DNA of 64,000 nt, taken from an uncultured Clostridia bacterium (GTDB taxonomy: Bacteria; Bacillota; Clostridia; Oscillospirales; Acutalibacteraceae). A program made the position numbers and the translations under genes. The notes under the pieces were generated by a model. It was not told the DNA's origin and ran no database searches. It saw nothing but the letters and a program-made list of their open reading frames with translations. Location of the stretch: positions 179,792 through 243,791 of the forward strand of contig CANQFC010000004.1 of NCBI GenBank assembly GCA_947598155.1. Direction: 5' to 3'. Positions 37,889-45,974 of the stretch are shown here, one piece after another; position 1 is the first letter of the stretch, and every line of letters begins with the position of its first letter.

Positions 37889-38530
37889 TTAAAGCTGTGA
37901 ACAGCCGAAGGAATTGACAAGCGCGTTTATCTTCTCTCCGTTTTTGCACATTGGGCAGTCATGCGCCAATGTCGTTTTATAACCCGGCAAATCATTGGGA
38001 TTAAACGCCGAATTGACATCTAACCCCTCAATCTCGCTTACGGTGGCAAAAATTGAGGCAATACCTATGGGGTGACCGCCGTAATAATTCACAGACTCAA
38101 CGGCCGATTTAACCGTAAACCCGGTCGCGACCGACGCCGCCACAATCAGCACGAACTTACCGGTAATCATTGGAGCGGTATTATCACGGAAAAAAAGCTG
38201 ACTGCCGGAATTGTGCTCCGGTGTGAGAATATAAATCTCATTACTGCTGTTAATATTCATATACCCGGTTTTAGTAAGCTCGCTGGCAAGGCAGGCGGCT
38301 ATAACCTCCATACCGTCAAGGCATAAAATAGTGTCTATCAAAGTGGTGTGCTTATATTTTTTGGCAAGCACCTTTGCAACCGCCCTTGCCTGATTCAAAT
38401 TCGCCTTGTTTTTTGCAATATCAATATAATAATTCGAGTGCCCGTGAGCTGTCGCATAATGGCCTTTGTAAATCTCTAATTTCAACTGCGGATCGCTTGT
38501 TGTGATTTCAACCTTTTCGCCTAACGCCAT
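37889..38530 (-). CDS. Orotate-phosphoribosyltransferase-like PRTase
   Basis: This 213-residue protein has HYATAHGHSNYYIDIA near the N-terminus, TILCLDGMEVIAACLASEL in the middle and a PRPP-loop-like stretch KFVLIVAASVATGFTVKSAVESV (about 130-150). A C-terminal Cys pair lies in HDCPMCKNGEKI. The usual acidic pair of the PRPP motif (DD/ED) is replaced by AA/SV, so catalytic competence as a true orotate PRTase is uncertain. Related proteins are commonly annotated as orotate phosphoribosyltransferase in Clostridia. It is monocistronic with a clear terminator. Confidence 0.7.
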   Translation of the reverse strand: MALGEKVEITTSDPQLKLEIYKGHYATAHGHSNYYIDIAKNKANLNQARAVAKVLAKKYKHTTLIDTILCLDGMEVIAACLASELTKTGYMNINSSNEIYILTPEHNSGSQLFFRDNTAPMITGKFVLIVAASVATGFTVKSAVESVNYYGGHPIGIASIFATVSEIEGLDVNSAFNPNDLPGYKTTLAHDCPMCKNGEKINALVNSFGCSQL

Positions 38531-38611
38531 AAAAACATCTCCTTAAATTATTTGTTATTATTTTAACATATAATGAGGAAAATAACAATATAAATTATTA
38601 TTAAAAAAGAC

Positions 38612-38640
38612 TTGACAAAATAATAAAATTATCGTATTAT
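38612..38640 (+). promoter_or_regulatory. Promoter of tRNA-fMet
   Basis: TTGACA (38612-38617), 17 bp, TATTAT (38635-38640), 31 bp before the tRNA. Confidence 0.85.
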
Positions 38641-38671
38641 TATAAAGCGCTCATTTAAAAGCGAGTTATAT

Positions 38672-38747
<76 letters not shown>

Positions 38748-38775
38748 AAAAAGGGTAACAAAAAAGATGCCCACG

Positions 38776-38806
38776 AAAAAGCCTTGATTTTTCAAGGCTT
38801 TTTTGC
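38776..38806 (+). terminator. Terminator of tRNA-fMet
   Basis: AAAAAGCCTTGA / TCAAGGCTTTTTT hairpin with T run. Confidence 0.9.
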
Positions 38807-38935
38807 TTTTTATGGAGGATTTTTCAAGATAGTTTTATAGATGCCATGTGGCAAAATTACCATTCCTGTTGGACTTGAACTTCCAAACACATTGATTCAT
38901 TAATAAAAGTTTGGTATTAGGTTTATATTAATAAA

Positions 38936-39619
38936 TTAAAGAATATCATTATTTTCAATTTCAAATTCGAAATCTAAGATATCTTGGAGAAGAGATAAAA
39001 ACAATTCTAAGTCAGCAAATCGTCTGTAACTAATAAATGATATTGCTTTAAAGAACATAATAAATATTATAGAGAGCGATGCAGCTAACAATAGAAGAGC
39101 AAAGCATAACGCAAGTTTTTGCTCAAATTCACCATCTAAACTAAATACGTTTGACATAATCATAAGCAGAAAAGGAATGATGAGAATTTGAAAACTTGTG
39201 GTTATGTACTTTGTTATTTTTTGATTATTCTCATAATGCTTATTTAATCGTATTGATAACCTTCGATAAAGTTGTTTTATTTGATTTTTTTTGATAATTC
39301 CTTCAGACTTTAATATTTCAAACAATTCTTGACGTTGATTTATTTTTCTATCTATTGCTTTTTCAACATCCTCACAAGATGCACAAAGAATAAAGGCTAA
39401 AACAAGTATTATAAATACAGATATCAATATACCTATAGAAGCTTTTTGAAACCAGTAACTTAAAATGAAACTAATAGCCATAGAAAAAGTAGCCACAAAA
39501 TAGAGCGAAAAAAGCACCTGCAATTTTAAAGGCAAAGTTTTAAATGCATCCCACCAGTTTGAAAGTTTCGCTTTGTTTTGTGTTTTCTGTAAATAGAGTA
39601 AGAAAATTTGCCAATCCAT
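38936..39619 (-). CDS. Four-helix membrane protein of unknown function
   Basis: This 227-residue protein has four hydrophobic helices in two pairs (about 33-53, 60-80, 143-162, 168-192). They are separated by a highly charged cytoplasmic helix region (CEDVEKAIDRKINQRQELFEILKSEGIIKKNQIKQLYRRL). The C-terminus is acidic. Base composition is clearly more AT-rich than the chromosome to the left, which suggests recent acquisition. I do not recognise the family. The 2+2 helix layout with a charged middle is seen in some SLATT-like and phage-defence effectors, but I see no diagnostic motif. Confidence 0.7.
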   Translation of the reverse strand: MDWQIFLLYLQKTQNKAKLSNWWDAFKTLPLKLQVLFSLYFVATFSMAISFILSYWFQKASIGILISVFIILVLAFILCASCEDVEKAIDRKINQRQELFEILKSEGIIKKNQIKQLYRRLSIRLNKHYENNQKITKYITTSFQILIIPFLLMIMSNVFSLDGEFEQKLALCFALLLLAASLSIIFIMFFKAISFISYRRFADLELFLSLLQDILDFEFEIENNDIL

Positions 39620-39745
39620 TATATAAACTCCTTAAAAAATATTTTAATTATGAGATTTTCTTTATTATACAATATTTTGGTTCTTAATTCAATATAATAC
39701 AAAATACAACAAAAATTCCGCAAAATCAACGGTATGAGAACATAT

Positions 39746-39821
39746 GGGGGCGTAGCTCAGCTGAAAAAGTGCCACACTGGCAATATGGAGATCATTAGTT
39801 CGATCCACCTATTTTCCACCA
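39746..39821 (+). pseudogene. Decayed tRNA-Ala-like sequence (anticodon GGC)
   Basis: The 5' half is a good tRNA-Ala: GGGGGCGTAGCTCAGCTG. The anticodon arm CCACA-CTGGCAA-TATGG (GGC) has one mismatch. The T-loop TTCGATC and 3' CCACCA remain, but the T stem and the 3' acceptor strand (TATTTTC) no longer pair with GGGGGCG. It is probably a remnant brought in or left by a mobile element. The rest of the 39620-40036 gap holds only the promoter listed next. Confidence 0.6.
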
Positions 39822-39964
39822 TAAAACTTGAAATACTGCGAATAAAACCGCACTCTTTCTTTTATTGCTTTTTAGTTTCTTTTACAATTGAGCATTTTAC
39901 AAATAAGATACTATAGTGGATTTGCTTTTTACACTGATAAACATAATATTGTGATATTAATTAT

Positions 39965-39992
39965 TTGAAATCTTATTGTTTTATAGTATAAT
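39965..39992 (+). promoter_or_regulatory. Promoter of the 40-kb unknown gene
   Basis: TTGAAA (39965-39970), 16 bp, TATAAT (39987-39992), 45 bp upstream of ATG 40037. Confidence 0.65.
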
Positions 39993-40036
39993 AAAATTAA
40001 ACTTTGATTATTTCGATATGCATTAATGAGGTAACT

Positions 40037-41290
40037 ATGAATAGACAAGAGATATTAGATAAAATTACAAATTACTATCTTACTTCCGGAGATTTTAATG
40101 GTATTGCAAACAAAAATATAGGCTATAATTCACTGCATGATTTGGAAGAACTTATTTTAGAGGATAAAATCTTTGTTCTTTCACAGCGAGATGACATAAA
40201 CATTTTCATTCATAGATTTGATAAGATTCCGTCAAAAGAAAAACAATTAAACGCACTTCAAAATGAAAGTTTAGTTGCTTTGTATCCTACAAAAGAGCAT
40301 TTGGCAACAGTTAATATAGTAGAAGAAAAGCCTTTTACGAAAATGCTGGCTCAAGGTGTTGAACAATTGCGGATTCTTTATTTTAATGTAGATATTTTAC
40401 AAATGTATTATGACAATCCATTATACAGAATTTCAGATTATGGTTATAGAGGACGCATTGATGTTGTTGATCCTGATGCAGATGAACTTCATTCCGAATA
40501 CATTAAAGATTTTGGCGTTGCTTATCCAAGCAAAAATCCTATTGATTCGGATCGTGCAATAGGTGTATTTTTAAGAGATTTATCAAAACTAAATTATGAA
40601 GCACAATGCAAATGGAGAGGATGCTTACTTAGAGATCAAAATGAGTTTGTTATCAATAAAGGATTTGTGGATAATTTAATTTGTTGTAAATGGGTAAAAG
40701 AGGTTTGGGTTTTTGACGCTTTGCTTGAAGAATTAAAATTTATAAACATATTATGTAAAAATATAGGCTTACCACCTTTGTTTAGCAAAGAATATGATAT
40801 GAATGAAAATGCACTAATTGGATACAGAATACTTTTAATACCTTCGAAGAAGAATTACTATGAATTTGTTACTGCTTTGGAAAAAATAGTTGTCAATAAT
40901 ATAAATTATAAATTTTTTGAATTTGGTAAATTACATTACATATTGCCTATTGAAAGAAAAAAAGAAGATGGTTCATTAAAGGGAAGTCTTGTTTTGCTCG
41001 AAGAATGGATAGATACAAATTATTTTTCCTCTAATCCCCAAGGACAACAAGCATTTAAAGAATATATCATGTCTACATTAAGAGAAATTCGAAAAATCAG
41101 ACAAACGCCTGCTCATGAGATGTATAGTAATCAACATGATAAATCTCTTTATTGCAAACAAAATGAGCTGATAAACGAAACATATCAATCAATTAATCAA
41201 CTGCGGTTTATTTTTCAGTGTCACCCAGCTAATAAGAATGTAGTAACACCTAATAAATTAGCGGATGAAGGAAATATAGTATTGTATTAA
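40037..41290 (+). CDS. Unknown protein with C-terminal R-x4-H (HEPN-like) motif
   Basis: This 417-residue soluble protein starts ATG 40037 after GAGG; an in-frame extension upstream lacks a ribosome site. The first 60 residues look like a winged helix (MNRQEILDKITNYYL...LEELILEDKIFVLSQ). The middle is unrecognised. Near the C-terminus, LREIRKIRQTPAHEMYSN carries R355-x4-H360 in a predicted helix, followed by another long helix. R-x4-6-H in this setting is the catalytic motif of HEPN-fold RNases used as toxins and defence effectors. It is AT-rich, monocistronic and next to a conjugative element. The HEPN call is an inference. Confidence 0.72.
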   Translation: MNRQEILDKITNYYLTSGDFNGIANKNIGYNSLHDLEELILEDKIFVLSQRDDINIFIHRFDKIPSKEKQLNALQNESLVALYPTKEHLATVNIVEEKPFTKMLAQGVEQLRILYFNVDILQMYYDNPLYRISDYGYRGRIDVVDPDADELHSEYIKDFGVAYPSKNPIDSDRAIGVFLRDLSKLNYEAQCKWRGCLLRDQNEFVINKGFVDNLICCKWVKEVWVFDALLEELKFINILCKNIGLPPLFSKEYDMNENALIGYRILLIPSKKNYYEFVTALEKIVVNNINYKFFEFGKLHYILPIERKKEDGSLKGSLVLLEEWIDTNYFSSNPQGQQAFKEYIMSTLREIRKIRQTPAHEMYSNQHDKSLYCKQNELINETYQSINQLRFIFQCHPANKNVVTPNKLADEGNIVLY

Positions 41291-41432
41291 ATTATATTTC
41301 ACGAAAAATCAATGAAATTAATCTGTTGACTCACGATTATATAAATATGAAATAAATAATTTCGAAAAGAGATTATGCTTTTTGGCCACACTTTTCTTTT
41401 ATTTTGAACTCTCGTACAATAGAATATCGGGT

Positions 41433-41538
41433 AAAAACGGCAGATAGTGGAACAGAATCTATCTGCCTGTTTTCATATATACATAGCCAATAGTTTGAAA
41501 TACAGCGGTTGGCTTTTTTCATTTTTAAAATAAAAAAG
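41433..41538 (+). promoter_or_regulatory. Structured leader with terminator upstream of the first ICE gene
   Basis: The first hairpin, AAAACGGCAGATAG / CTATCTGCCTGTTTT (41433-41474), is followed by AGCCAA...TTGGCTTTTTT (41485-41519), an intrinsic-terminator shape. Then CTTTTTT...AAAAAAG could fold over the ribosome site. This suggests attenuation ahead of the ICE operon. Confidence 0.5.
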
Positions 41539-41549
41539 GAGATGTAAGC

Positions 41550-41846
41550 ATGAGTAAATTTGAAACGGAAAGACGCTTTGCGCAGCGGACGAAAGAACTT
41601 TACCCACCCGGAACAAGGCTGTTATTGCTCAATATGGATGACCCTTATGCTCCGGTGCCGCCCAATACGAAAGGCACAGTTGTCCATGTGGATGACGCGG
41701 CACAAATCCATATGCACTGGGACAATGGCAGAACACTTGCTCTTGTTCCCGGCGATGACAGTTTTCGTAAGTTGACCGATGAAGAACTTGCGGAAGAACA
41801 AAGCGACGATATGGACGAGGATAACGGTCCCGTTCTCGGAATGTGA
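41550..41846 (+). CDS. DUF4314 protein
   Basis: This 98-residue protein has the core YPPGTRLLLLNMDDPYAPVPPNTKGTVVHVDDAAQIHMHWDNGRTLALVPGDD, the small SH3-like DUF4314 domain found in many Clostridial ICEs. An acidic tail (EEQSDDMDEDNGP) follows. The function is unknown; its constant position at the head of the accessory block suggests an early or regulatory role. AAAAGGAGATG precedes the ATG. It is the first gene after the structured leader. Confidence 0.85.
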   Translation: MSKFETERRFAQRTKELYPPGTRLLLLNMDDPYAPVPPNTKGTVVHVDDAAQIHMHWDNGRTLALVPGDDSFRKLTDEELAEEQSDDMDEDNGPVLGM

Positions 41847-41875
41847 GGTGTAACGGAGAATAAATAGGAAACGGT

Positions 41876-41902
41876 CGGATTGCTATGGCAATCCGATTTT
41901 TT
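41876..41902 (+). terminator. Terminator-like hairpin overlapping the methyltransferase start codon
   Basis: CGGATTGC-TATG-GCAATCCG is a perfect 8-bp stem with the start ATG (41885) in its four-base loop, followed by ATTTTTTG. It has the shape of an intrinsic terminator and would also hide the start region. Confidence 0.6.
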
Positions 41903-43095
41903 GATATGTTCGCAGGGATAGGCAGATTCCGTTCCGGACTGGAAGCAGTCAGCGGATTTGAATGTATCGGTCACTGCGAGATAGACAAATATGCAAATCA
42001 AGCGTACAACGCAATTTACGATGTGAGAGGAGAACTGTATTTTGAAGATGCAAGAACAATCAACCCATATGACCTGCCCGACATTGATCTCATCTGTGCA
42101 GGCTTTCCATGCCAAAGCTTCTCGGTTGCCGGAAAGCGACTCGGATTTGCGGACGATACAAGAGGAACTCTCTTCTTTGAGGTTGCCCGAATCGCTGAAA
42201 CGAAACGGCCTGCATATCTTCTCTTGGAAAATGTCCCCGGCTTGCTTTCGCATGACGGCGGCAGGACGCTTATTACCATCTTCTCCACGCTTATGAGCTG
42301 GGGTATGATCTCGAATGGTGTGTGCATAACAGCGCGAATTTCGGAGTCCCGCAACAGCGAAGGCGGTTGTACATTGTCGCAAGTCTTGGAAGCCGAAGTA
42401 CCGGAAAGATATTTCCTCTCGCCTGCGGCAATGCGGAAAATCTTAAACAAATTATCCCCGGACCGCAGGGACAAAGAGTCTACGAGACAGAAGGAGTAGC
42501 CTGTACGCAATGTGCAGGCAGCATAATGGGGTCCCCGAAAAGTTGTAAAACTTTTTGGGGAGAGAAGGAGCAGCGGAATGAACGAGCTTTTCGCCACAAG
42601 GCGGAAACGAGTGATATGCAGCTTGAGACGACGAGGGGCGGCAAAACGGGATTGTATTTCATTGACATGAATGTCGATCCCGTTATTACCGACCATGCCC
42701 GATGTATTACAGCCCGTCAGGATTCGGGAGTAAGTAACCATAGGGGTGAGCATTCGGCTGTTCTTGTGACAGATGAACCGAGAGCAATTCCTACTTCCGA
42801 CACAGGGAAAATCTGTCAGCAAGGCAGACGAGTTAAAGAATCCAACGATTCGATGATCACAATTACTGCACAGGACAGACACGGCATTTGGCATAAGGGC
42901 AGAATCCGAAAGTTCATGCCGATTGAGTGCTGGCGCTTACAGGGCTTCACAGATGAACAGTTTCTTAAAGCGCAAGCCACAGGTCTTAAAGACGGGCGGC
43001 TTTACAAAATGGCGGGCAACGCAGTGAGCGTTCCCGTCATTTCTGCTATCGGACAGAAAATTAAAGAAATATATTACGAACAGGAGGAAAAATAA
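41885..43095 (+). pseudogene. dcm: DNA (cytosine-5) methyltransferase, frameshifted
   Basis: The first part (41885 to about 42292) contains motif I FFDMFAGIGRF, catalytic GFPCQSFSVAG and ENVPGLLSHDGG. At 42290-42294 the frame breaks. Reading TAT GAG CTG GGG from 42292 in the -1 frame restores YELGYDLEWCVHNSANFGVPQQRRRLYIVASLG and runs to the normal end (RKFMPIECWRLQGF...MAGNAVSVPV) at 43095. One T appears to be missing (CTTTAT became CTTAT). The rebuilt enzyme has all motifs, about 403 residues. No slippery heptamer is visible, so this is more likely a mutation or sequencing error than programmed frameshifting. Confidence 0.88.
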
Positions 43096-44160
43096 ATGCC
43101 GAATCATGTAGAAAATATCATTACCTTAAAAGGTGATGAAAAGAATATCCGTGAAATGCTTGAAGCGATTCAAAGCAATGATTACGGTTTGGGCACAGTA
43201 GATTTTAATAAAATAATCCCTATGCCTAAAAGTTTGAATATTGAATCAGGCAGCAAAACGGACAGAGGCTTAAAGCTGTATAAAGAGTTTATCAGTGAAT
43301 GCCTCTTTGACAGAAAAGAAACAGATGTTTTGAAAATTTCAGCAGAAACTCTTGCCAAATCCGAAAAAGCATATTTAAGCAAACGAAAGGATATAGATCC
43401 TGCCGAATGGGAACTCGGAAAAACTGCATGGAATAACATTCAGAATTACGGCGCTCCCACTTGGTACGAATGGAGTATCAATAATTGGGGCACAAAATGG
43501 AATGCTTACGGCTATGATGAAAACGCAGATTACAGCAAAAATACAGATTTATGGTTTCAGACTGCTTGGTCTGCACCGCATCCTGTTATTGAAAAACTGG
43601 CTGAAATGTATCCCGATATAGTTTTTGAGCATGAATGGGCTGACGAGGATATTGGGAATAACTGCGGCAGATACAGCTATCAAAACGGAGAAAGGATTGA
43701 GGAATATTTCCCCGAAAGTCAGAAAGACGGTATCGAATTTGCCTGCCGTATCTGGGACTACGATCCTGCCGAACTTGACTTAATGCTGAATAAAGCGGAA
43801 AACGCATATATCAGCATTGAAAACGAAGAATATGACTTAATTGCACTTTTCGGAAACCCTGCATTGTTTACAAATGAAAGACTGACCGATGCGGATATTC
43901 CGAAAGGACTATATTGCTATCACTTGCGTGAGGGCAGTGACGGCAGATTTGCCACGCTTGAGACGAAAGCTGCAGTCAATCACGGGGGCATCGTTATTAC
44001 TGATGAACCGATAGATTGCGGATGTCGGGGGTATATCGCCTTTACCGAAGATACAGAACCGAATTTTATGGGTGAAAAATTAACGTTTGGTAAATATATG
44101 CGCGGTGAATTTGAACAGGACGAGAATGCGTCTCAGCAAACCGGAGGTATGCAGTTATGA
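43096..44160 (+). CDS. DUF1281-like protein fused to an LPD28-type domain
   Basis: This 354-residue protein begins MPNHVENIITLKG, the ferredoxin-like DUF1281/YubB (Api92) opening. A WGTKWNAYG segment and FQTAWSAPHPVIEKLAEMYPDIVFEHEWADED are typical of that family. The last 100 residues (DIPKGLYCYHLREGSDGRFATLETKAAVNHGGIVITDEPID) match the large-polyvalent-associated domain LPD28. Such proteins are carried by phages and ICEs; their function is not known, with anti-defence roles suspected. It is one base past the methyltransferase and overlaps the next gene by 4 bp. Confidence 0.75.
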   Translation: MPNHVENIITLKGDEKNIREMLEAIQSNDYGLGTVDFNKIIPMPKSLNIESGSKTDRGLKLYKEFISECLFDRKETDVLKISAETLAKSEKAYLSKRKDIDPAEWELGKTAWNNIQNYGAPTWYEWSINNWGTKWNAYGYDENADYSKNTDLWFQTAWSAPHPVIEKLAEMYPDIVFEHEWADEDIGNNCGRYSYQNGERIEEYFPESQKDGIEFACRIWDYDPAELDLMLNKAENAYISIENEEYDLIALFGNPALFTNERLTDADIPKGLYCYHLREGSDGRFATLETKAAVNHGGIVITDEPIDCGCRGYIAFTEDTEPNFMGEKLTFGKYMRGEFEQDENASQQTGGMQL

Positions 44161-44750
44161 GCATTAAAAAGATTACTACAGAAGAACTTCGCAGAATGGA
44201 AGGTCAAGAGGGATTGATTTTACAGGGTTGCGGCGGCAGTCTTGATGAATGGGTTGACGGGATAAACGATATGTTGACCGAGTCTAAGATTTTGCTCGAC
44301 GGTACAAAGTTTAAAGCGGAAAAATGCCTTGTATTTGAAAATGAAGGTCTCACTTGCCTTATGTTCCCATTCACAGAAGATATTAAATTGAATATGGGAA
44401 AACTCGCTATGTGGCGGATACAAACACATGGCGAGTTCGGCGGAAAATGGATGTCCGATTATGTGGATAACAGACTCGGCGGTTTTATCTCCGAAAAAAC
44501 ATCCGAACAGACAAAACCCGACTGCAAACTGATTGGAGAAGATGGTAATATCTTTAATTTAATCGGCATTGCTTCACGAACACTCCGTCAAAACGGTATG
44601 GCAGAACAGGCAACCAAAATGCGTGACCGTATCCGCGCTTCAGGCAGTTATGATGAAGCGCTTTGCATCATCGGTGATTATGTGAATATCACGGGAGATG
44701 AGGATGTGGACGAAGATATGGACAGTTCTATGGATTTCGGAGGAATATAG
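44157..44750 (+). CDS. ICE accessory protein of unknown function (LPD-type)
   Basis: This 197-residue protein's second half, DCKLIGEDGNIFNLIGIASRTLRQNGMAEQATKMRDRI...SYDEALCIIGDYVNIT, is a block I recognise from many Clostridial ICE proteins and that usually sits in polyvalent ORFs. The first half (GLILQGCGGSLDEWVDGINDMLTE) is another common ICE block. The C-terminus is acidic. It overlaps its upstream neighbour by 4 bp and is followed at once by a tiny membrane protein. No activity can be assigned. Confidence 0.72.
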   Translation: MSIKKITTEELRRMEGQEGLILQGCGGSLDEWVDGINDMLTESKILLDGTKFKAEKCLVFENEGLTCLMFPFTEDIKLNMGKLAMWRIQTHGEFGGKWMSDYVDNRLGGFISEKTSEQTKPDCKLIGEDGNIFNLIGIASRTLRQNGMAEQATKMRDRIRASGSYDEALCIIGDYVNITGDEDVDEDMDSSMDFGGI

Positions 44751-44891
44751 ATGGAAATTGTAATGCTGATTATCGGTTTGCTGATCGGCAGTTGTATATC
44801 GACTGCTATTCTTTGCTGTATGCAAATAAACCGAATAAATGATTATGAGCAAACTATTCGAGACCTTTTGGAAAAACTGAATAAAGACTAA
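44751..44891 (+). CDS. Small single-helix membrane protein (46 aa, DUF3789-like)
   Basis: MEIVMLIIGLLIGSCISTAILCCM is one membrane helix with glycine and cysteine residues. A charged coil follows (QINRINDYEQTIRDLLEKLNKD). The ATG lies directly after the stop of the previous gene, whose end supplies GGAGG. Size, position and layout match the DUF3789-type peptides of related ICEs. The function is unknown. Confidence 0.65.
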   Translation: MEIVMLIIGLLIGSCISTAILCCMQINRINDYEQTIRDLLEKLNKD

Positions 44892-44900
44892 AAATATATC

Positions 44901-44990
44901 GGCGGTATCAATTGTTGTTTAAGACAAAATTGGTACCGCTTTTTGTTTAAACGGCAATTGATACCTCACATCGAAAGTGAGGTGATCAAT
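44901..44990 (+). promoter_or_regulatory. Candidate attenuator/switch in the adenine methyltransferase leader
   Basis: GGTATCAATTG (44904-44914) can pair two ways. With AATTGGTACC (44929-44938) it forms a GCGGTA...TACCGC terminator stem followed by TTTTTG. With CAATTGATACC (44955-44965) it makes a perfect 11-bp stem that breaks the terminator. A third small hairpin, CCTCAC-ATCGAAA-GTGAGG, covers the ribosome site GAGGTGATC. Confidence 0.6.
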
Positions 44991-45974
44991 ATTAAAACTC
45001 CTGTATCAAGGGTCGGTAATAAAACGGCAATCCTTAATATTTTGTATGCGCTGTTTCCGCTGGAATACGGTCGTTTTATTGATGTGTTCGGCGGTTCGGG
45101 GAGTGTGCTGCTCGGCAATCCCGAAATATGTGCGTTTGAGGTGTATAACGATTTTGATCGAAATCTCGCCAATCTGTTCCGCTGTATGAAAGAGAGGACA
45201 ATGGCAGTTATCCGTGAACTCGGTTTTTGTCATTTGAATTCCCGTGAGGATTTCATCGCTATACGCCGTTTCTTTGAAAATGAGCAGTTTTATGATAAAT
45301 ATCTGACCGAGGAACTGAAACTGACGGAACTGATGTTTCCGCCTCCCGAAGCGAAAGATTTGAAAGAGATACGAACACGAATTACACAGGACTATGATGT
45401 CCGCCGTGCGGCAATGTTCTTAAAACTCCTTCGTTTCAGTTATTCCAGCAGTGGAAAATCCTACGCTTCACAGCCTTTTGATATCCGGAAACTGTTCGGA
45501 TTGATTCAAGAATTGCAAGACCGTATGGCAAATGTCGTGGTGGAAAATCAGGATTTTGAAACGCTGATAAAGCATTACGATCGTCCCGACGCTTTCTTCT
45601 ATCTTGATCCGCCGTATTTCTCTACCGAGGATATGTACGAGGTAGGATTCGGGTGGGATGACCATGTGAGGTTGAGGGATACGCTGAAAAATATCAAGGG
45701 AAAATTTCTGCTGTCATATAACGACTGCACCGAAATCCGTGAATTGTATAACGGCTTTTCTATGTTTGATTTTTCCCGTGTCCATTCTATGGCACAGCGG
45801 TATGACGCGGGAAAAGAATTCAAAGAACTGCTTATCGGCAATTACGATTTATATGAACGGGAAAAAGGCAAACCTAAGCAGCTGACAATTTTTGAACTGC
45901 AAAACGATGATGAAAATTTTGATTACGAAAAAATCTTAAAGGAGTGCATCATATCATGCAAAATACAAAAATGA
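44982..45974 (+). CDS. D12-class DNA adenine methyltransferase (Dam-like)
   Basis: This protein of about 330 residues has the SAM-binding FIDVFGGSGSVLLG and catalytic DAFFYLDPPYF (DPPY) of D12-class N6-adenine methyltransferases. VSRVGNKTAILNILYALFP fits the N-terminal family motif. The start is uncertain. GAGGTGATC (44979-44987) is nine bases complementary to the 16S tail, which points to the ATT codon at 44991 as initiation site. GTG 44982 is the nearest standard codon and is used here. It lies after a switch-like leader. The enzyme probably protects the element from host restriction. Confidence 0.9.
   Translation: MINIKTPVSRVGNKTAILNILYALFPLEYGRFIDVFGGSGSVLLGNPEICAFEVYNDFDRNLANLFRCMKERTMAVIRELGFCHLNSREDFIAIRRFFENEQFYDKYLTEELKLTELMFPPPEAKDLKEIRTRITQDYDVRRAAMFLKLLRFSYSSSGKSYASQPFDIRKLFGLIQELQDRMANVVVENQDFETLIKHYDRPDAFFYLDPPYFSTEDMYEVGFGWDDHVRLRDTLKNIKGKFLLSYNDCTEIRELYNGFSMFDFSRVHSMAQRYDAGKEFKELLIGNYDLYEREKGKPKQLTIFELQNDDENFDYEKILKECIISCKIQK

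Noticed and set aside
42016..42894. Minus-strand open frame of 292 codons opposite the cytosine methyltransferase
   Set aside because: It lies fully antisense to a clear (if frameshifted) methyltransferase, has no ribosome site and no recognisable motif.
44984..44987. GATC at the Dam-like start as a methylation-controlled autoregulation site
   Set aside because: GATC here is part of the Shine-Dalgarno complement GAGGTGATC, so its presence needs no other explanation; target specificity of the enzyme is also unknown.
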